Shown here: piece after piece, positions 8,614 through 17,074 of the stretch | Position numbering within the stretch: the stretch's first letter is position 1 | How the letters are laid out: each line of letters begins with the position of its first letter | From: Paraburkholderia sp. SOS3 | GTDB taxonomy: Bacteria; Pseudomonadota; Gammaproteobacteria; Burkholderiales; Burkholderiaceae | Direction of reading: 5' to 3' | Length of the DNA stretch: 64,000 nt | NCBI RefSeq assembly: GCF_001922345.1 | Contig: NZ_CP018811.1 | Span: 744,001-808,000, forward strand | The notes under the pieces: model-generated | Told to the model about the DNA's origin: nothing | Database searches by the model: none | The model's input: the letters and a program-made list of their open reading frames with translations, nothing else | Program-made: the position numbers and the translations under genes

Positions 8614-9327
8614 ATGCTCGATTTCCTCGCGACGCTCCATTGGGGCGCGGTTTTCCAGATCATCGTCATCGACATCCTGCTCGGCGGCGACAACGCCGTG
8701 GTGATCGCGCTCGCGTGCCGCAACCTGCCGCCGGCGCAACGCACGCGCGGCATCGTCTGGGGCACGCTCGGCGCGATCCTGCTGCGCGTCGTGCTGATTG
8801 TGTTCGCGGTTGCGCTGCTCGACGTGCCGCTGCTCAAATTCGCGGGCGGCCTGTTGTTGCTGTGGATCGGCGTGCGCCTGCTCGTGCCCGCTCACGACGC
8901 ACACGCGAACATCAAGCCCGCCGACAAGCTGCTCGCCGCGATCAAGACGATCATCGTCGCGGACGCCGTGATGAGCCTCGACAACGTGATCGCGATTGCC
9001 GGCGCGGCCGAACAGGCGGACCCCGAGCACCGCATCGCGCTCGTGATTTTCGGCCTCGCGGTGAGCATTCCGCTGATCGTCTGGGGCAGCCAGCTCGTGC
9101 TGCGATTGCTCGACCGCTATCCGGTGGTCATCACGCTCGGCGCCGCGCTGCTCGGCTGGATTGCGGGCGGGCTCATCATCAACGACCCGGCCGGCGACCG
9201 CTGGCCCGTTCTCGACACGCCGGCGGCCGAGTACGGCATGAGCCTCGCGTGCGCACTGTTCGTGGTAGTCGCCGGTTATCTGATCAAGCGCCGCAACGCG
9301 CGTCTCGCCGGCCACTCGTCGCATTAG
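8614..9327 (+). CDS. TerC-family integral membrane protein (YjbE-like)
   Basis: A 237-residue inner-membrane protein of the TerC/Alx superfamily, linked in other bacteria to manganese export or metal loading of secreted proteins. It has about seven hydrophobic helices. The family's acidic motifs lie within membrane segments: DILLGGDNAVVIALACRNLP near residue 15-35 and ADAVMSLDNVIAIAGAA near residue 110-125, whose aspartates are thought to bind metal. The ATG at 8614 is chosen because the hydrophobic start MLDFLATLHWGAVFQ begins there; the upstream in-frame sequence runs through the terminator region. Its size matches the short YjbE branch rather than full-length TerC. No manganese riboswitch was recognisable upstream. 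Confidence 0.88.
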   Translation: MLDFLATLHWGAVFQIIVIDILLGGDNAVVIALACRNLPPAQRTRGIVWGTLGAILLRVVLIVFAVALLDVPLLKFAGGLLLLWIGVRLLVPAHDAHANIKPADKLLAAIKTIIVADAVMSLDNVIAIAGAAEQADPEHRIALVIFGLAVSIPLIVWGSQLVLRLLDRYPVVITLGAALLGWIAGGLIINDPAGDRWPVLDTPAAEYGMSLACALFVVVAGYLIKRRNARLAGHSSH

Positions 9328-9369
9328 CCGTTCGTCTCCGGCCGTTCGTCTCCGGCCGGTTGTCTCGGG
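9328..9369. repeat. Three tandem copies of a 14-bp unit
   Basis: Two exact adjacent copies of CCGTTCGTCTCCGG (9328-9341 and 9342-9355) are followed by a degenerate third copy, CCGGTTGTCTCGGG. The array starts at the first base after the TerC-family gene's stop codon. No function is evident. Confidence 0.7.
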
Positions 9370-9492
9370 CCGTTTGCGCTGGCGGTGCCGGCGTTCCAAG
9401 CGTCGCGGCGGCCACTCTACGGGAGTTTTCGCGCCGTGAATATATGCCGTTCGGCTGACTAGGTGAGCGCATCGCAACTCGCTACGATTGCA

Positions 9493-9527
9493 CGCCTGTC
9501 CTGATGTCCGGGGCAGGCGTTTTCGTT
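9493..9527 (+). terminator. Probable intrinsic terminator just upstream of pilA
   Basis: A 9-bp stem (CGCCTGTCC with GGGCAGGCG, one G-T pair) and a 9-base loop are followed by TTTTCGTTTT. It lies immediately before the pilA ribosome site GAGGAG. It may end transcription of the upstream gene, or act as an attenuator if the pilA transcript starts further upstream. Confidence 0.6.
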
Positions 9528-9543
9528 TTGAGGAGTATTGCCG

Positions 9544-10179
9544 ATGATCGCCGCTGTCACTGCCTATTCACTTGCTTCGCTGTCTTCGCTGTTTGCCCGC
9601 CGCCGCTTCGGTCCGCCTGACGGCAGATGGCAGTGGACCTCCGGGCTCGCGCGTACCTGCTACGCGGCCTACGGCTTCACGTTGATCGAGCTGATGATCG
9701 TGCTGGCGATCGTCGGCGTGATCGCGTCGTACGCCATTCCCGCGTACCAGGACTATCTGGCGCGCAGCCGTGTCGGGGAGGGCTTGTCGCTGGCCGCGTC
9801 GGCGCGGCTCGCGGTCGCCGAGAACGCGTCGAGCGGCAACGCATTCGCAGGCGGCTATACGTCGCCGCCGGCCACGCGCAACGTGAAGACGATCAACATC
9901 GACGACGACAGCGGGCAGATCACCGTGGCGTTCACCACGCGCGTCGCACCGGACGGAACCAATACACTCGTGCTCGTCCCGTCGGTGCCCGACAACGCGG
10001 ACGCGCCGACCGCACGCGTTGGCCTCGCGAAAGGCGCCGCGCAGCCGGGCGCGTTGACGTGGGAATGCTTCGCCGGCGGCAAGAACGCATCGTCGCTACC
10101 GGCTCCGGGCGCGGGACCGTTGCCTGCAGAGGCCGCGACGCTGCCATCGAATCTTGCTCCGCCCGAATGCCGCGCATGA
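9544..10179 (+). CDS. pilA: Type IV pilin (PilA-like major pilin)
   Basis: Structural subunit of a type IV pilus. The prepilin peptidase site is [21 protein letters not shown]: Gly44, then Phe45 as mature residue 1, and the essential Glu at mature position 5. The hydrophobic assembly helix follows. The mature part is about 167 residues, and a C-terminal cysteine pair (WECF and PECR) forms the usual disulphide loop. The ATG at 9544 has GAGGAG 8 bases upstream; no other in-frame ATG exists before the cleavage site. The 44-residue leader is unusually long for a type IVa pilin, where about 6-25 is typical. The Ala/Pro/Ser-rich C-terminus is a likely glycosylation region, and a glycosyltransferase gene follows directly. 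Confidence 0.93.
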   Translation: MIAAVTAYSLASLSSLFARRRFGPPDGRWQWTSGLARTCYAAYGFTLIELMIVLAIVGVIASYAIPAYQDYLARSRVGEGLSLAASARLAVAENASSGNAFAGGYTSPPATRNVKTINIDDDSGQITVAFTTRVAPDGTNTLVLVPSVPDNADAPTARVGLAKGAAQPGALTWECFAGGKNASSLPAPGAGPLPAEAATLPSNLAPPECRA

Positions 10180-10300
10180 TGCACGGTTCTTGCAATAGCG
10201 CCATGGTTAGTTGATCCCATCGGCGTATTTCGGCACCACCGGCGCACAGCGCAAGGAAACTTTTGTATAGTGCGCCGGTTGCCGACGTCTTACTTTGCTC

Positions 10301-12091
10301 ATGCCCACGACTTTTGCACGCTATCTTTCGCTATTCCTGCTGGTCTGTGCGTTGATCCTGCCGTATGCGGTCGTCAACCATACATACCCGATCCCGACGT
10401 TCTACGCGGAATTCACTGCGCTCTCGCTGTATCTGCTGACCGGCGCGGCCGTCGCGCTGATGGTCTGGACCTCGCGCCCGCGCATCGCGTTCCGCTCGCC
10501 GGCGGTCGCGCTCGTGCCGCTCGGGTTCGGCGTCGTGCTGATCGCGCAGACGGTCGTGCTGCCGCTCGCGCAACCGTCGATGAACTGGCTCGGCGCGGGG
10601 TTCCTGCTCGCTGCGTTCATGGCCGTGCATATCGGCTACGGTTTCAATCGCGCGGAGCTTACCGAGACGGTGCTATGCGTCGGCGCCGGCGCGCTGATCA
10701 TCGGTGCACTCTTTGCGGTGTTCTGCCAGTTGATCCAGCTGTTTCATCTCGAAGCGAAGGTCACGCCGCTCGTCGTTGCCTACAACATCGTGGTCGACCG
10801 CCGTCCGTTCGGGAACATGGCGCAGGCGAACCACCTGGCCACTTGCATCGCGTTCGGAATGGCAGGCGCGATGTTCCTCGTGCAGACGCGGCGTCTCAAT
10901 GTGATCGTCTGGGCGGTGCTCGCGTCGATCTTGTCGTTGGGTCTTGCGCTGACGGTTTCGCGCGGCCCGTGGTTGCAAACGGGCGTGATCGTGGTCGCCG
11001 GGTGGTGGATGGCGTTTGCCGAGAAGCGCAGTCACCCCGAGCGCCGCCGCAGCGATCGCGAATGGCTGATTCCGTTTGCGCTCGCGTTGCTGTTCGTGCT
11101 CGTCAACGTCGTCGTGCGCTGGGCGAATGTCCGCTACCAGTTCGACCTCGCCGTGTCGGCCGCGGATCGTTTCAGGGAGGCGGGGCAAATCGCGCCGCGT
11201 CTTGCGCTATGGAAATACGGATGGACGATGTTCAAGGGCCATCCCTGGCTTGGCGTCGGCTGGGGCGAGTTTCCGCGCTACCAGTTCGACTTCGTGCGGC
11301 AACTGGGTCACGTCGAGATCGCGAACAACTCGCACGACATCTTTATCGACCTGCTCGCGAAAACCGGTGTGATCGGCTTCGCGATCGTGCTGCTCGGCCT
11401 CTTTGCGTGGCTGGTCCGCGTGCTGCGCGCGCCGCACACCGCGGCACGGGTATTCGGGCTCGCGATGATCGGCGTGCTGGTCATGCATGCTCTCGTCGAG
11501 TATCCGCAGCAGTACATGTTCTTTCTGCTGCCGTCGATGTTCATCTTCGGGCTGCTCGATACGAAGCCGTTACCGTGGGTGCCGGCACGTGTATCGCTCG
11601 CTGTCTATTCGATCGTCGTGTTCTTTGGTCTTGCGGCGCTCTATCCGGTGCTGCGCGACTATAACCGCGCGGAAGTGCTGTACTACGGCTCGCACCCGGC
11701 CGAGGAGTACGAGGCGCACCCATCGATCCTGTTCGGCGCATGGGGCGAGTATGGAATGGCGACGCTGTTGCCGATGAACAGCATGAACCTGCCGTACAAG
11801 CTCGAGATGCACAAGCAGGCGATCGCGCTGCTGCCGGGCGAAACCGTGTTGCGCCGCTACGCGGTGCTGCAGGCACTGAACGGCGACCTGCCGGGCGCGT
11901 TCGATACCGTCGAGCGTCTGAAGCTTTTCGCGGAAGAGCTCAACGACTGGCCGTCGCAGCTCGCTTCGCTGTATAGCCTTTGCGACGAACAGAAGACGCT
12001 CGCGGGCTTCAAGGCCGACCTCGTGAAGAAGTACGGCACGCCGCCGAAAGACACGAATCAGGACGACGGCGGTGATGACGAAGACGGTTGA
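10301..12091 (+). CDS. pglL: PglL-like O-oligosaccharyltransferase (Wzy_C domain)
   Basis: A 596-residue polytopic membrane protein predicted to transfer lipid-linked oligosaccharide to Ser/Thr of exported proteins such as pilin. It has about a dozen hydrophobic helices. The Wzy_C signature appears in the middle: SRGPWLQTGVIVVAGWWMAF, then a large periplasmic loop with WGEFPRYQFDF, and NNSHDIFIDLLAKTGVIGF with the conserved His required in PglL and WaaL ligases. The C-terminal 150 residues are soluble (the extended region found in PglL of Burkholderia and Neisseria). It lies 121 bases after pilA on the same strand. An O-antigen ligase or polymerase role is the alternative, but the pilin context favours PglL. 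The gene ends exactly where convergent moaC ends. Confidence 0.85.
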   Translation: MPTTFARYLSLFLLVCALILPYAVVNHTYPIPTFYAEFTALSLYLLTGAAVALMVWTSRPRIAFRSPAVALVPLGFGVVLIAQTVVLPLAQPSMNWLGAGFLLAAFMAVHIGYGFNRAELTETVLCVGAGALIIGALFAVFCQLIQLFHLEAKVTPLVVAYNIVVDRRPFGNMAQANHLATCIAFGMAGAMFLVQTRRLNVIVWAVLASILSLGLALTVSRGPWLQTGVIVVAGWWMAFAEKRSHPERRRSDREWLIPFALALLFVLVNVVVRWANVRYQFDLAVSAADRFREAGQIAPRLALWKYGWTMFKGHPWLGVGWGEFPRYQFDFVRQLGHVEIANNSHDIFIDLLAKTGVIGFAIVLLGLFAWLVRVLRAPHTAARVFGLAMIGVLVMHALVEYPQQYMFFLLPSMFIFGLLDTKPLPWVPARVSLAVYSIVVFFGLAALYPVLRDYNRAEVLYYGSHPAEEYEAHPSILFGAWGEYGMATLLPMNSMNLPYKLEMHKQAIALLPGETVLRRYAVLQALNGDLPGAFDTVERLKLFAEELNDWPSQLASLYSLCDEQKTLAGFKADLVKKYGTPPKDTNQDDGGDDEDG

Positions 12092-12571
12092 TCAAGCCGG
12101 GGCGACCCAATCGCCCGATTTGCCGCCGTGCTTTTCCATGACGCGCACATCGGTGATGGTCATGCCGCGGTCCACCGCCTTGCACATGTCGTAGACCGTC
12201 AGCAACCCGACTTGCACGGCGGTCAGCGCCTCCATCTCGACGCCGGTCCGTCCGCGCGTCTCGACTTGCGCGGTGCAATGCAAGCCGGGCAGCGTCTCGT
12301 CGAGTTCGAAATCCACCGTTACTCGCGTCAAGGCCAGCGGGTGACACAGCGGAATCAGGTCCGCCGTGCGTTTCGCGCCCTGAATCGCGGCAATCCGCGC
12401 GACGGCGATCACATCGCCCTTTTTCGCATTGCCGCCGCGAATCAGCGCGAACGTATCGGGCAGCATCGTGATCGACCCGCGCGCGATCGCAACGCGCCGG
12501 GTCTCCTCTTTACCGCCGACGTCGACCATATGCGCCTGCCCGGCCGCGTCGAAATGGGTAAGTTCAGGCAT
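12092..12571 (-). CDS. moaC: Cyclic pyranopterin monophosphate synthase MoaC
   Basis: MoaC converts the MoaA product to cyclic pyranopterin monophosphate in molybdenum cofactor synthesis. The 159-residue protein has the family's normal length and motifs: [21 protein letters not shown] at the start, [19 protein letters not shown], the highly conserved [13 protein letters not shown], and the active-site region [26 protein letters not shown] followed by GGKSG. Its stop codon abuts the stop of the preceding convergent gene with no spacer, so the transcripts must overlap. No other moa gene is nearby. Confidence 0.98.
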   Translation of the reverse strand: MPELTHFDAAGQAHMVDVGGKEETRRVAIARGSITMLPDTFALIRGGNAKKGDVIAVARIAAIQGAKRTADLIPLCHPLALTRVTVDFELDETLPGLHCTAQVETRGRTGVEMEALTAVQVGLLTVYDMCKAVDRGMTITDVRVMEKHGGKSGDWVAPA

Positions 12572-12972
12572 GGGTGTACTCCGCTCCTCTTGCTATCAGA
12601 TAGGCGCCGGCGATCGCCGCGCCACGTGCAGTGACGACAGCATCAGCAGCATCGGCCGAAACACCGGAAACCGCATTGTGCCGCCCACTGAATTGCGTCT
12701 TCGCGCCGCGCGCTAGAATTTGACCATATGCGGCCTGTCTTCGCACGGTCGCCACGCGGCGGGCGACTGGTTACAATCGTACGAGACCGGCAAGCCGAGC
12801 CGTCAGTAGACGAGCAGTCCGGACGCGCGGTCAAAAGTGGTAGTCAAAACGCGCAGTCGAACGCAAACTCGAAACACAAATTCGAAACGCGCTATCAAAC
12901 GAACACGCCGCGGGCCGCGATCTTCGTCCCGCTCCTTCAACCACGCGAACCGCGCGAACCGCGCACCACGCA
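12572..12972. promoter_or_regulatory. 401-base divergent region between moaC and the M48 protease gene
   Basis: No gene is supported here. On the plus strand a -10-like TAGAAT occurs at 12714-12719 with only a weak upstream partner (AATTGC, 17 bases before). If used, the protease transcript would carry a leader of roughly 245 bases. Bases 12830-12970 are unusually A-rich and loosely repetitive (several GAAAC/CGAAC-type words). Confidence 0.35.
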
Positions 12973-14652
12973 ATGCGTTCGAAACGGATTCTTGCCGCGT
13001 TGTTATCCGTCGCGCTTGCCGCACCGCAGCCCTTGCTTGCGCAAGCCGCGAGCACGAGTTTGCCGCTCGAATCCGGTCCTCTCGAACAGTATGCGTCGCC
13101 CGATCTGCCGCCCGACATCGCGCAAGGCATATTCGGCACCTACGGCGGCGCGCAATCGCGTTTCTCGGGCAACGTCGGCGGCAACGCGAGTTTGCGCGCG
13201 CCGATCTCGACGCAGCAATTGCCCGACCTTGGCGACGGCTCGGGCGGCTCGCTCACGCCTCAGGCCGAGCGCAAGCTCGGCGAGCGCGTGATGCGCGAAG
13301 TGCGCCGCGATCCCGACTATATCGGCGACTGGCTCGTACGCGACTACCTCAATTCGGTGTCCCGGAAACTCGCGGCCGCGGCGAGTGCGCAATACATCGG
13401 CGGATATCGTCCGGACTTCGATCTTTTCGCGATGCGCGACCCGCAGATCAATGCGTTCTCGCTGCCGGGCGGTTTCATCGGCGTGAACACCGGGCTTATC
13501 GTCGCGACGCAGACCGAATCGGAACTCGCGGGCGTGATCGGCCACGAAATGGGTCACGTACTGCAACGGCATATCGCGCGAATGATCAGCGCCAGCGAAA
13601 AGAGCACTTATGCGGCGCTCGTGGGCACGCTGTTCGGCGTGCTGGCCGGCGTGCTCGCGCACAGCGGCGACCTCGGTACCGCGATCGCGCTCGGCGGCCA
13701 GGCGTACGCCGTCGACAACCAGCTGCGCTTTTCGCGAGCGGCCGAGCATGAGGCCGACCGCATCGGCTTTCAACTGATGTCGGGTGCCGGCTACGATCCA
13801 TACGGCATGGTGTCGTTCTTCGAACGGCTCGATCGCGCGTCGATGAGCGATGCGGGCGCGCCTGCCTATGCGCGCACACACCCGCTGACCGGCGAGCGGA
13901 TCGCCGATATGTCCGACCGCGCGCGCCGCTCGCCGTACCGGCAGCCGCACCAGGCGGCCGAATACGGCTTCGTGCGTGCGCGCTCGCGCGTGTTGCAGGA
14001 CCGCTCGCGCAGCGAATACGCGGACGAAATCGTGCGGATGCGCTCGGAAATCGAAGATCGCACGGCGTTGAACGTCGCCGCGAACTGGTACGGCATGGCC
14101 TACGCGCAGACACTGCTCGAGCGCTACGACGATGCCGACGCGTCGCTCGCGAAAGCGCGTCAGGCGTTCGAGTCGGGCGCCCGCAGCGAAGGCAGCACCG
14201 TGCGCAGTTCGCCGAGCCTCGACGTGCTTGCAGCCGACATTGCACGCCGCGCCGGCCGCAACGACGATGCGCTGCGTCTCGCGCAGCTCGCCCAGGACCG
14301 CTGGCCTCGATCGCACGCGGCGATCGAGATGCATCTGCGCACGCTGCTGACCGCGCGGCGCTTCAAGGAGGCGCAAGCGCAGGCGCAGCGCGAAACCGAT
14401 GCCGATCCGCAGCAGCCGGCGTGGTGGCTTTATCTGGCGCAGGCGAGCGCCGGCTCCGGCGATGCACTGACGCAGCATCGGGCGCTCGCGGAGCAATTCG
14501 CGCTCGAGGGCGCGTGGCCTTCGGCGATCCGGCAACTGAAGGAAGCGCGCGACCTCAAGACGGCCGGCTATTACGATCTATCGACGATTGACGCGCGCTT
14601 GCATGAATTCGAAGCGCGCTACAAGGAAGAGCGCGAAGACGAGAAGAGCTGA
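12973..14652 (+). CDS. Periplasmic M48-family metalloprotease with TPR-like C-terminus (BepA-like)
   Basis: A 559-residue exported zinc protease. A signal peptide of about 25 residues ends near LLAQA. The M48 catalytic domain contains HEMGH at residues 191-195 and the downstream glutamate ligand in FSRAAEHEADRIGF. The C-terminal half (about 330-550) is helical and TPR-like, with repeated Ala-rich helix pairs. This architecture matches BepA (YfgC), which degrades or assists stalled LptD and BAM substrates at the outer membrane. The loopy sequence FSLPGGFIGVNTGLI is also typical. It is longer than E. coli BepA (487). The gene stands alone; the next gene is convergent after only 3 bases. Confidence 0.88.
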   Translation: MRSKRILAALLSVALAAPQPLLAQAASTSLPLESGPLEQYASPDLPPDIAQGIFGTYGGAQSRFSGNVGGNASLRAPISTQQLPDLGDGSGGSLTPQAERKLGERVMREVRRDPDYIGDWLVRDYLNSVSRKLAAAASAQYIGGYRPDFDLFAMRDPQINAFSLPGGFIGVNTGLIVATQTESELAGVIGHEMGHVLQRHIARMISASEKSTYAALVGTLFGVLAGVLAHSGDLGTAIALGGQAYAVDNQLRFSRAAEHEADRIGFQLMSGAGYDPYGMVSFFERLDRASMSDAGAPAYARTHPLTGERIADMSDRARRSPYRQPHQAAEYGFVRARSRVLQDRSRSEYADEIVRMRSEIEDRTALNVAANWYGMAYAQTLLERYDDADASLAKARQAFESGARSEGSTVRSSPSLDVLAADIARRAGRNDDALRLAQLAQDRWPRSHAAIEMHLRTLLTARRFKEAQAQAQRETDADPQQPAWWLYLAQASAGSGDALTQHRALAEQFALEGAWPSAIRQLKEARDLKTAGYYDLSTIDARLHEFEARYKEEREDEKS

Positions 14653-14655
14653 CCG

Positions 14656-15237
14656 CTAGGCGGCGCGCGCAGCCGGGCTGGCTACAAACCCGAAGCGCGT
14701 CTCGACCTCCGCACGCGCCACCGGCTGCAACGGCAATGCCCGCCCATCGCGCCAAACGAAGCGGCCGGCGAGCCCGTTGGCGGATAGTTCGGCATGCTCG
14801 GAAAAGAGATCGAGATCGTGATCGTGCAGCGCGGCCACACGACGCGGCGCCGACGCATCGTCGACAAACAGCACACCGCCTTCATCGTCGATAAAAGCCG
14901 CGCCCGGCGAAAATGGCTGCCCCGTATGATCGGTGAGCGTCAGCGCGCCGCTCTCGTTATCGACAGCAAGGCGCACGATCCACGGCGTATACACGAGTTC
15001 GACATACACGCGCTGTGGCCCGTTCTGAAAAAACCACTGCCCCGCCTGATCGCTTTCGTAGTTGCGGTTGATAAAGCCGATCAGCGCCGCATGCCGGATC
15101 GGCTCGCCGAGCGCGCCGCGCGCCTGTGCGGCTTCGTCGCGCATCCGCCACGTGCCGCGCCGGTCGAGCAGCAGCCAGCCCGTGCAATGCGGTACATTCG
15201 GCCACTTGGCCAGCGCCTGTTTGACGATTTCATCCAT
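14656..15237 (-). CDS. Conserved hypothetical protein, downstream of the YheT-like hydrolase
   Basis: A 193-residue soluble protein that I do not recognise with confidence. It begins MDEIVKQALAKWPNVPHCTG and contains a GWLLLDRRGTWRMRDE segment, the pattern INRNYESDQAGQWFFQNGPQRVYVELVYTPWI, and several short beta-rich stretches such as VLFVDDAS. There is no signal peptide or membrane segment. The protein reads like a known betaproteobacterial DUF of about 190 residues, but I will not guess the number. It starts 26 bases after the hydrolase gene ends and should share its transcript. A longer frame continues upstream without an ATG; the ATG at 15237 is the natural start. Function unknown. Confidence 0.75.
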   Translation of the reverse strand: MDEIVKQALAKWPNVPHCTGWLLLDRRGTWRMRDEAAQARGALGEPIRHAALIGFINRNYESDQAGQWFFQNGPQRVYVELVYTPWIVRLAVDNESGALTLTDHTGQPFSPGAAFIDDEGGVLFVDDASAPRRVAALHDHDLDLFSEHAELSANGLAGRFVWRDGRALPLQPVARAEVETRFGFVASPAARAA

Positions 15238-15263
15238 GGTGCGTGGCGTGGCGTTGTCGTGAA

Positions 15264-16307
15264 CTAGGCGACGAGCGGCGCGAAATAACCGAAGATCCGT
15301 CGCGACAACCAGTCGATCTTGCCGGGGAACGGCCCGGTCATAAAGCCGACGTGGCCGCCGTGCGCGGGCTGGTCGAGCTCGACCGCGCCCGATACCTCGC
15401 GTGGCGACGGCAGCACCGCGCTCGGCAGGAACGGATCGTTGCGCGCATTGAGTACCAGCGTCGGCACCGTGATTTCGCTGAGCCACGGCCGCGTCGCGGC
15501 GCGCGTCCAGTAATCGTCGGCATTGCGGAAGCCGTGCAGCGGCGCCGTGACGAGGTCGTCGAACTCGTACATCGTGCGGCTTTCGAGCACCGCGTTCAGA
15601 TCGTAGATGCCCGGATATTGCGCGAGTTTGTGCGCGGCTTTCTGCTTGAGCGTCTTCAGGAAGTTGCGCGTGTAGACCATGCCAAAGCCCTGCGACAGCG
15701 CGCGTCCGCCCGCATGCACATCGAGCGGCGCGGAAATCGCCGCGGCGGCCGCGACCAGCGAAGCGTCCTCGCGCCGCTCGCCGAGCCAGCGTAGCAGCAC
15801 GCTGCCGCCCAGCGACACGCCCGCGACCACGATCGGCCCCGGATGCACGTCGGCGAGCCGCCGCAACACCCAATCGACTTCGTCGCTGTCGGCAAGGTGA
15901 TAAAAGCGCGGCAGCAGGTTGAGCGGCCCGCTGCAACTGCGAAAGTGCGGCACCACCGCGTGCCAGCCGCGCCGGTGCGCGGCATCGGTCAGCGCGAGCG
16001 CATAGTGCGACGTCGAACTGCCTTCGAGCCCGTGAAACAGCACGAAAAGCGGTGCGTCGGTAGGCGGCGTGCGGTGGGCATCGTGAACGAGCCAGTCGAG
16101 GTCGATAAAGTCGCCGTCCGGCGTATCCCAGCGCTCGCGGCGGTAGTTCACCGCCGGGCGGCGCCCGAACAGCGCCGGCACGATGGTCTGCGCGTGGCTG
16201 CTCGGCAGCCACAGCGGCGCGCGGTAGAGCAGGTCGACCGTCGCCTCGACCGCCGCCGCGGCGCGGTCTCGCGTGGTGCAAGCGTGGTTGTCGTGCGTCG
16301 TGCTCAT
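15264..16307 (-). CDS. YheT-like alpha/beta hydrolase
   Basis: A 347-residue cytosolic alpha/beta-hydrolase of the YheT/ABHD1-3 family, putative esterases of uncertain substrate. Family marks are LWLPSSHAQTIVPALF near residue 32, LFVLFHGLEGSSTSHYALAL (oxyanion region), the nucleophile elbow GVSLGGSVLLRWLGE with the serine near residue 147, RTMYEFDDLVTAPLHGF, and the late catalytic His in PAHGGHVGFM. Length and order of motifs fit the family well. An NTF2-like gene lies 40 bases upstream and the unknown 193-residue protein lies downstream, so three genes may form one operon. Confidence 0.92.
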   Translation of the reverse strand: MSTTHDNHACTTRDRAAAAVEATVDLLYRAPLWLPSSHAQTIVPALFGRRPAVNYRRERWDTPDGDFIDLDWLVHDAHRTPPTDAPLFVLFHGLEGSSTSHYALALTDAAHRRGWHAVVPHFRSCSGPLNLLPRFYHLADSDEVDWVLRRLADVHPGPIVVAGVSLGGSVLLRWLGERREDASLVAAAAAISAPLDVHAGGRALSQGFGMVYTRNFLKTLKQKAAHKLAQYPGIYDLNAVLESRTMYEFDDLVTAPLHGFRNADDYWTRAATRPWLSEITVPTLVLNARNDPFLPSAVLPSPREVSGAVELDQPAHGGHVGFMTGPFPGKIDWLSRRIFGYFAPLVA

Positions 16308-16347
16308 TTCTTCCGGTACCGGCTGACGGCAGGCGCGCGGCCGCCGC

Positions 16348-16794
16348 CTAATGCAGCGGCCCCTGACCGTGCCTCATTTTGGCAGCGAACTGGCTGGCCG
16401 TTTCGTTCGGCATCGCACTCGCGTGAATATGCGCAATGCGCCATTCACCACGTTCGTGGACCATCACGTAGGTCGTAAAGACCATTGACGGCATGGCTGC
16501 CGGGTTGGCGGGCCGGTGCGCTTCGGCAATCGCATAGACGACGGTGCCGAGACTGTCGTATACGCGAATGTCGAGCGGCTCGATCGAGACGGGCTGCGCC
16601 TCGAGCTGCGCGGTCAGCCCCGCGCGGATGCTTTCGAGGCCGTGCAGATGCGAGCCGTCCGCGCAGATGCAGGTGACGAACTCTTCGTCGATCCATAGGC
16701 CCATCAGGCTCTCGATGTTGACCTCCGCGACTGCCTCGTAAAAGGCGTTGAGGGTATCCGCAGCGGCTTCGAAGATGTGGGCGAAACGTGGCAT
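16348..16794 (-). CDS. NTF2-like / SnoaL-type small protein
   Basis: A 148-residue single-domain protein with the cone-shaped NTF2-like fold signature: an N-terminal helix FEAAADTLNAFYEAVAEVNIESLMGLW, then DEEFVTCICADGSHLHGLESIRAGL, and a C-terminal strand pair MVFTTYVMVHERGEWRIAHIHASA. Members of this fold act as isomerases, hydrolases or ligand-binding proteins, or have unknown function. The match to the stand-alone ketosteroid-isomerase-like or SnoaL-3 group is by pattern only. No signal peptide is seen. It precedes the YheT-like gene by 40 bases. Confidence 0.82.
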   Translation of the reverse strand: MPRFAHIFEAAADTLNAFYEAVAEVNIESLMGLWIDEEFVTCICADGSHLHGLESIRAGLTAQLEAQPVSIEPLDIRVYDSLGTVVYAIAEAHRPANPAAMPSMVFTTYVMVHERGEWRIAHIHASAMPNETASQFAAKMRHGQGPLH

Positions 16795-17074
16795 GGCTCG
16801 TCAGTCTGTTAGGCGCGGCGTGCGCGGTTGCAGGTCATACGGGCATCGACGGGCCGCAGTCGTTACACCGGTGTGGGCCTACGCGGACAATGACAACCGC
16901 GAGAATGCCCGCGCCGCAAGACGCGCACATGACGTGCCGTTCGTGCGGCCCAGCAGCCCAGCAGCCCCTGCAGCCTCGCGGACATCGCTGCTGCCGCATG
17001 CGCGGTTGCGTGCGCAGTCAGGTGCGCTGTTGTTACGTACGTTGACACGGCCATCCCGCCCGTTTGCGCGTTTT

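Noticed and set aside
16795..17074. Small minus-strand frame (63 codons) between waaF and the NTF2-like gene
   Set aside because: The translation is Ala/Thr/His repeats followed by Arg-rich sequence, with no ribosome site or conserved-looking core.
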